DNA from: Callipepla californica brunnescens
Taxonomy: Eukaryota; Chordata; Aves; Galliformes; Odontophoridae
Assembly (NCBI GenBank): GCA_023055505.1
Contig: JALIRH010000050.1
Location: 1,922,001-1,986,000, forward strand
DNA: 64,000 nucleotides
Direction of reading: 5' to 3'
The position numbers and the translations under genes were made by a program. Positions 62,846-64,000 of this stretch are shown here, in pieces; the stretch's first letter is position 1, and each line of letters starts with the position of its first letter. The notes beneath the pieces are model-generated. The model was not told where the DNA came from. It was given only the letters and a program-made list of their open reading frames with translations, and made no database searches.

Positions 62846-64000
62846 ATATGCCATTTGGAAAAGTAAGTTAGTGAAAGAAATCTAAACTGCAAAGATATAC
62901 AGGGAAAGCTAAGGAATATTAAAGCATTAAATCTGTAGTGTTTATCATAGTTTCATGCTGGCTCCTGTAAATGTAGTTAACAATAGATTTGAAAAGCAGG
63001 GATTTTTTATGAATTCTGTACAAATGTTTGCACAGTATATTAAGCATGGAGTTTTCTGTGATAAAGTATCACAAACAATTCTTATTCAGTTAGTATATAG
63101 ATACAAAACAAATATTTTTCTACTTGCATATTAATATTTATGAAATGTGAAAAATTTTCAGTCAGATTTGTCTTGCACATATAGATGCCTTCAGTGTATC
63201 AAAAGTGTTACTTCGTGATTATACAGAGCACAAAAAAAAAAAAAGAAAATTAAAGAGGAGAAAATGGTGATCTGTTTATTCAAGGAAAATATTGTTCTAG
63301 GGATATACATAAGTTTTCTGCAGTATGGTTACTATAATTTCAGTGTCTGATTATTGTTGTTTTAACTGATTTTTATTTGTAGCTTTGAGTCTTCAGTATG
63401 GTTGTTCAAAATTGTGTGCAGTTTCATTTCAAAAAGGCTAGGGTAATGTTTTTGTATCACAAAAGTTTTAGAAACTATCGCTTGGAATTTTTGGGTTACT
63501 TACTGTTTGTTTAACTGTCAAATTCTATAAACAAATGTTAGTAATCATTGAGGAAAGAAATAGAGAACACACCACAAATCCACAGTAGATAGTGGCAGTG
63601 CTGTATTTAATTGACTGCAAAGCTACAATCACTGGCTTGGAGTGTTAAACCTGTTCCTAGACTAGTTAATCACATGGACTGTTTAGCATTGGTGGTTGGT
63701 ACTATCATACTCTGTATACAGGCAAAACAATAGCTATTCACTCTCTTCTAATAAGTTTCAGATTGAAGGAGATGAGAAAAGTGGTAACTGTCACTGAAGT
63801 AAGTACTGTTCATGAGAGGATAAATGATCCTGTGACACTTTAAACGTTGAAAGTCATTTAAAGGGTGAAAAAAATACACAGACTCTTTAATTGTTTAGAG
63901 AAAATTATTGCTCTTAGCTAAGAAAAGAAAAAAAACACACACCGTAATGAATGATAATGACCTCAGTTGGGTGCAAACAGTAGTGTGTTCTGAAGTCTGC
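62846..64000. other. Non-coding stretch, nothing recognised
   Basis: AT-rich to the window end, with short A runs near 63231-63244. No exon or repeat family is recognised. Confidence 0.5.

Noticed and set aside
1..64000. CRISPR arrays, tRNA or rRNA genes, bacterial or phage systems
   Set aside because: No spaced direct repeats, cloverleaf-like sequence or rRNA segments were recognised by eye, and the repeat content is that of a vertebrate nuclear genome.

Overview
The window looks like AT-rich, gene-poor nuclear DNA of a bird, most likely a galliform such as chicken. The main reason is the repeat content: many fragments of CR1 non-LTR retrotransposons on both strands, several ending in the bird-type ATTCTATG-like 3' tail, and three copies of a short mariner element that matches Galluhop. 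There is also a Charlie-type hAT transposon fossil, an ERV-like solo LTR and LTR fragments. I see no bacterial-type genes, operons, CRISPR arrays, rRNA or tRNA genes, and no CpG island.

The only protein-coding gene I can support is the 3' end of a plus-strand gene. Two exons with good splice sites and agreeing phase, at 35991-36103 and 41778-41927, encode 86 residues and a stop codon, separated by a 5.7 kb intron. I do not recognise the protein. An exon-like block at 3366-3510 encodes coiled-coil-like sequence and ends in the phase that the 35991 exon needs, but it carries one frameshift and one stop. It may be a decayed ancestral exon of the same gene. If so, positions 1-41927 are mostly introns of one long gene, and the rest is 3' UTR or intergenic sequence.

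Layout: 1-3365 is intronic or intergenic and holds a CR1 copy; 3366-3510 is the exon-like block; 3511-35990 is repeat-bearing non-coding sequence. This stretch includes Galluhop copies at 13110, 19478 and 30542, a nested CR1/hAT/mariner stack at 18405-20295, CR1 copies at 25165 and 27868, and a solo LTR inside a minus-strand CR1 at 28195-28870. At 33859-34345 a CR1 tail is joined to LTR fragments. The coding tail lies at 35991-41927. From 41928 to 64000 there are CR1 fragments, a pair of related unclassified repeats (48100 and 52600), an old CR1 at 59600 and a long minus-strand CR1 at 61855-62845 that still shows reverse-transcriptase and C-terminal ORF2 sequence.

Most other open reading frames here are 60-115 codons long, have no recognisable domain or splice support, and look like chance frames. 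Repeat families and the organism are named from recognition of consensus features, without a database search.
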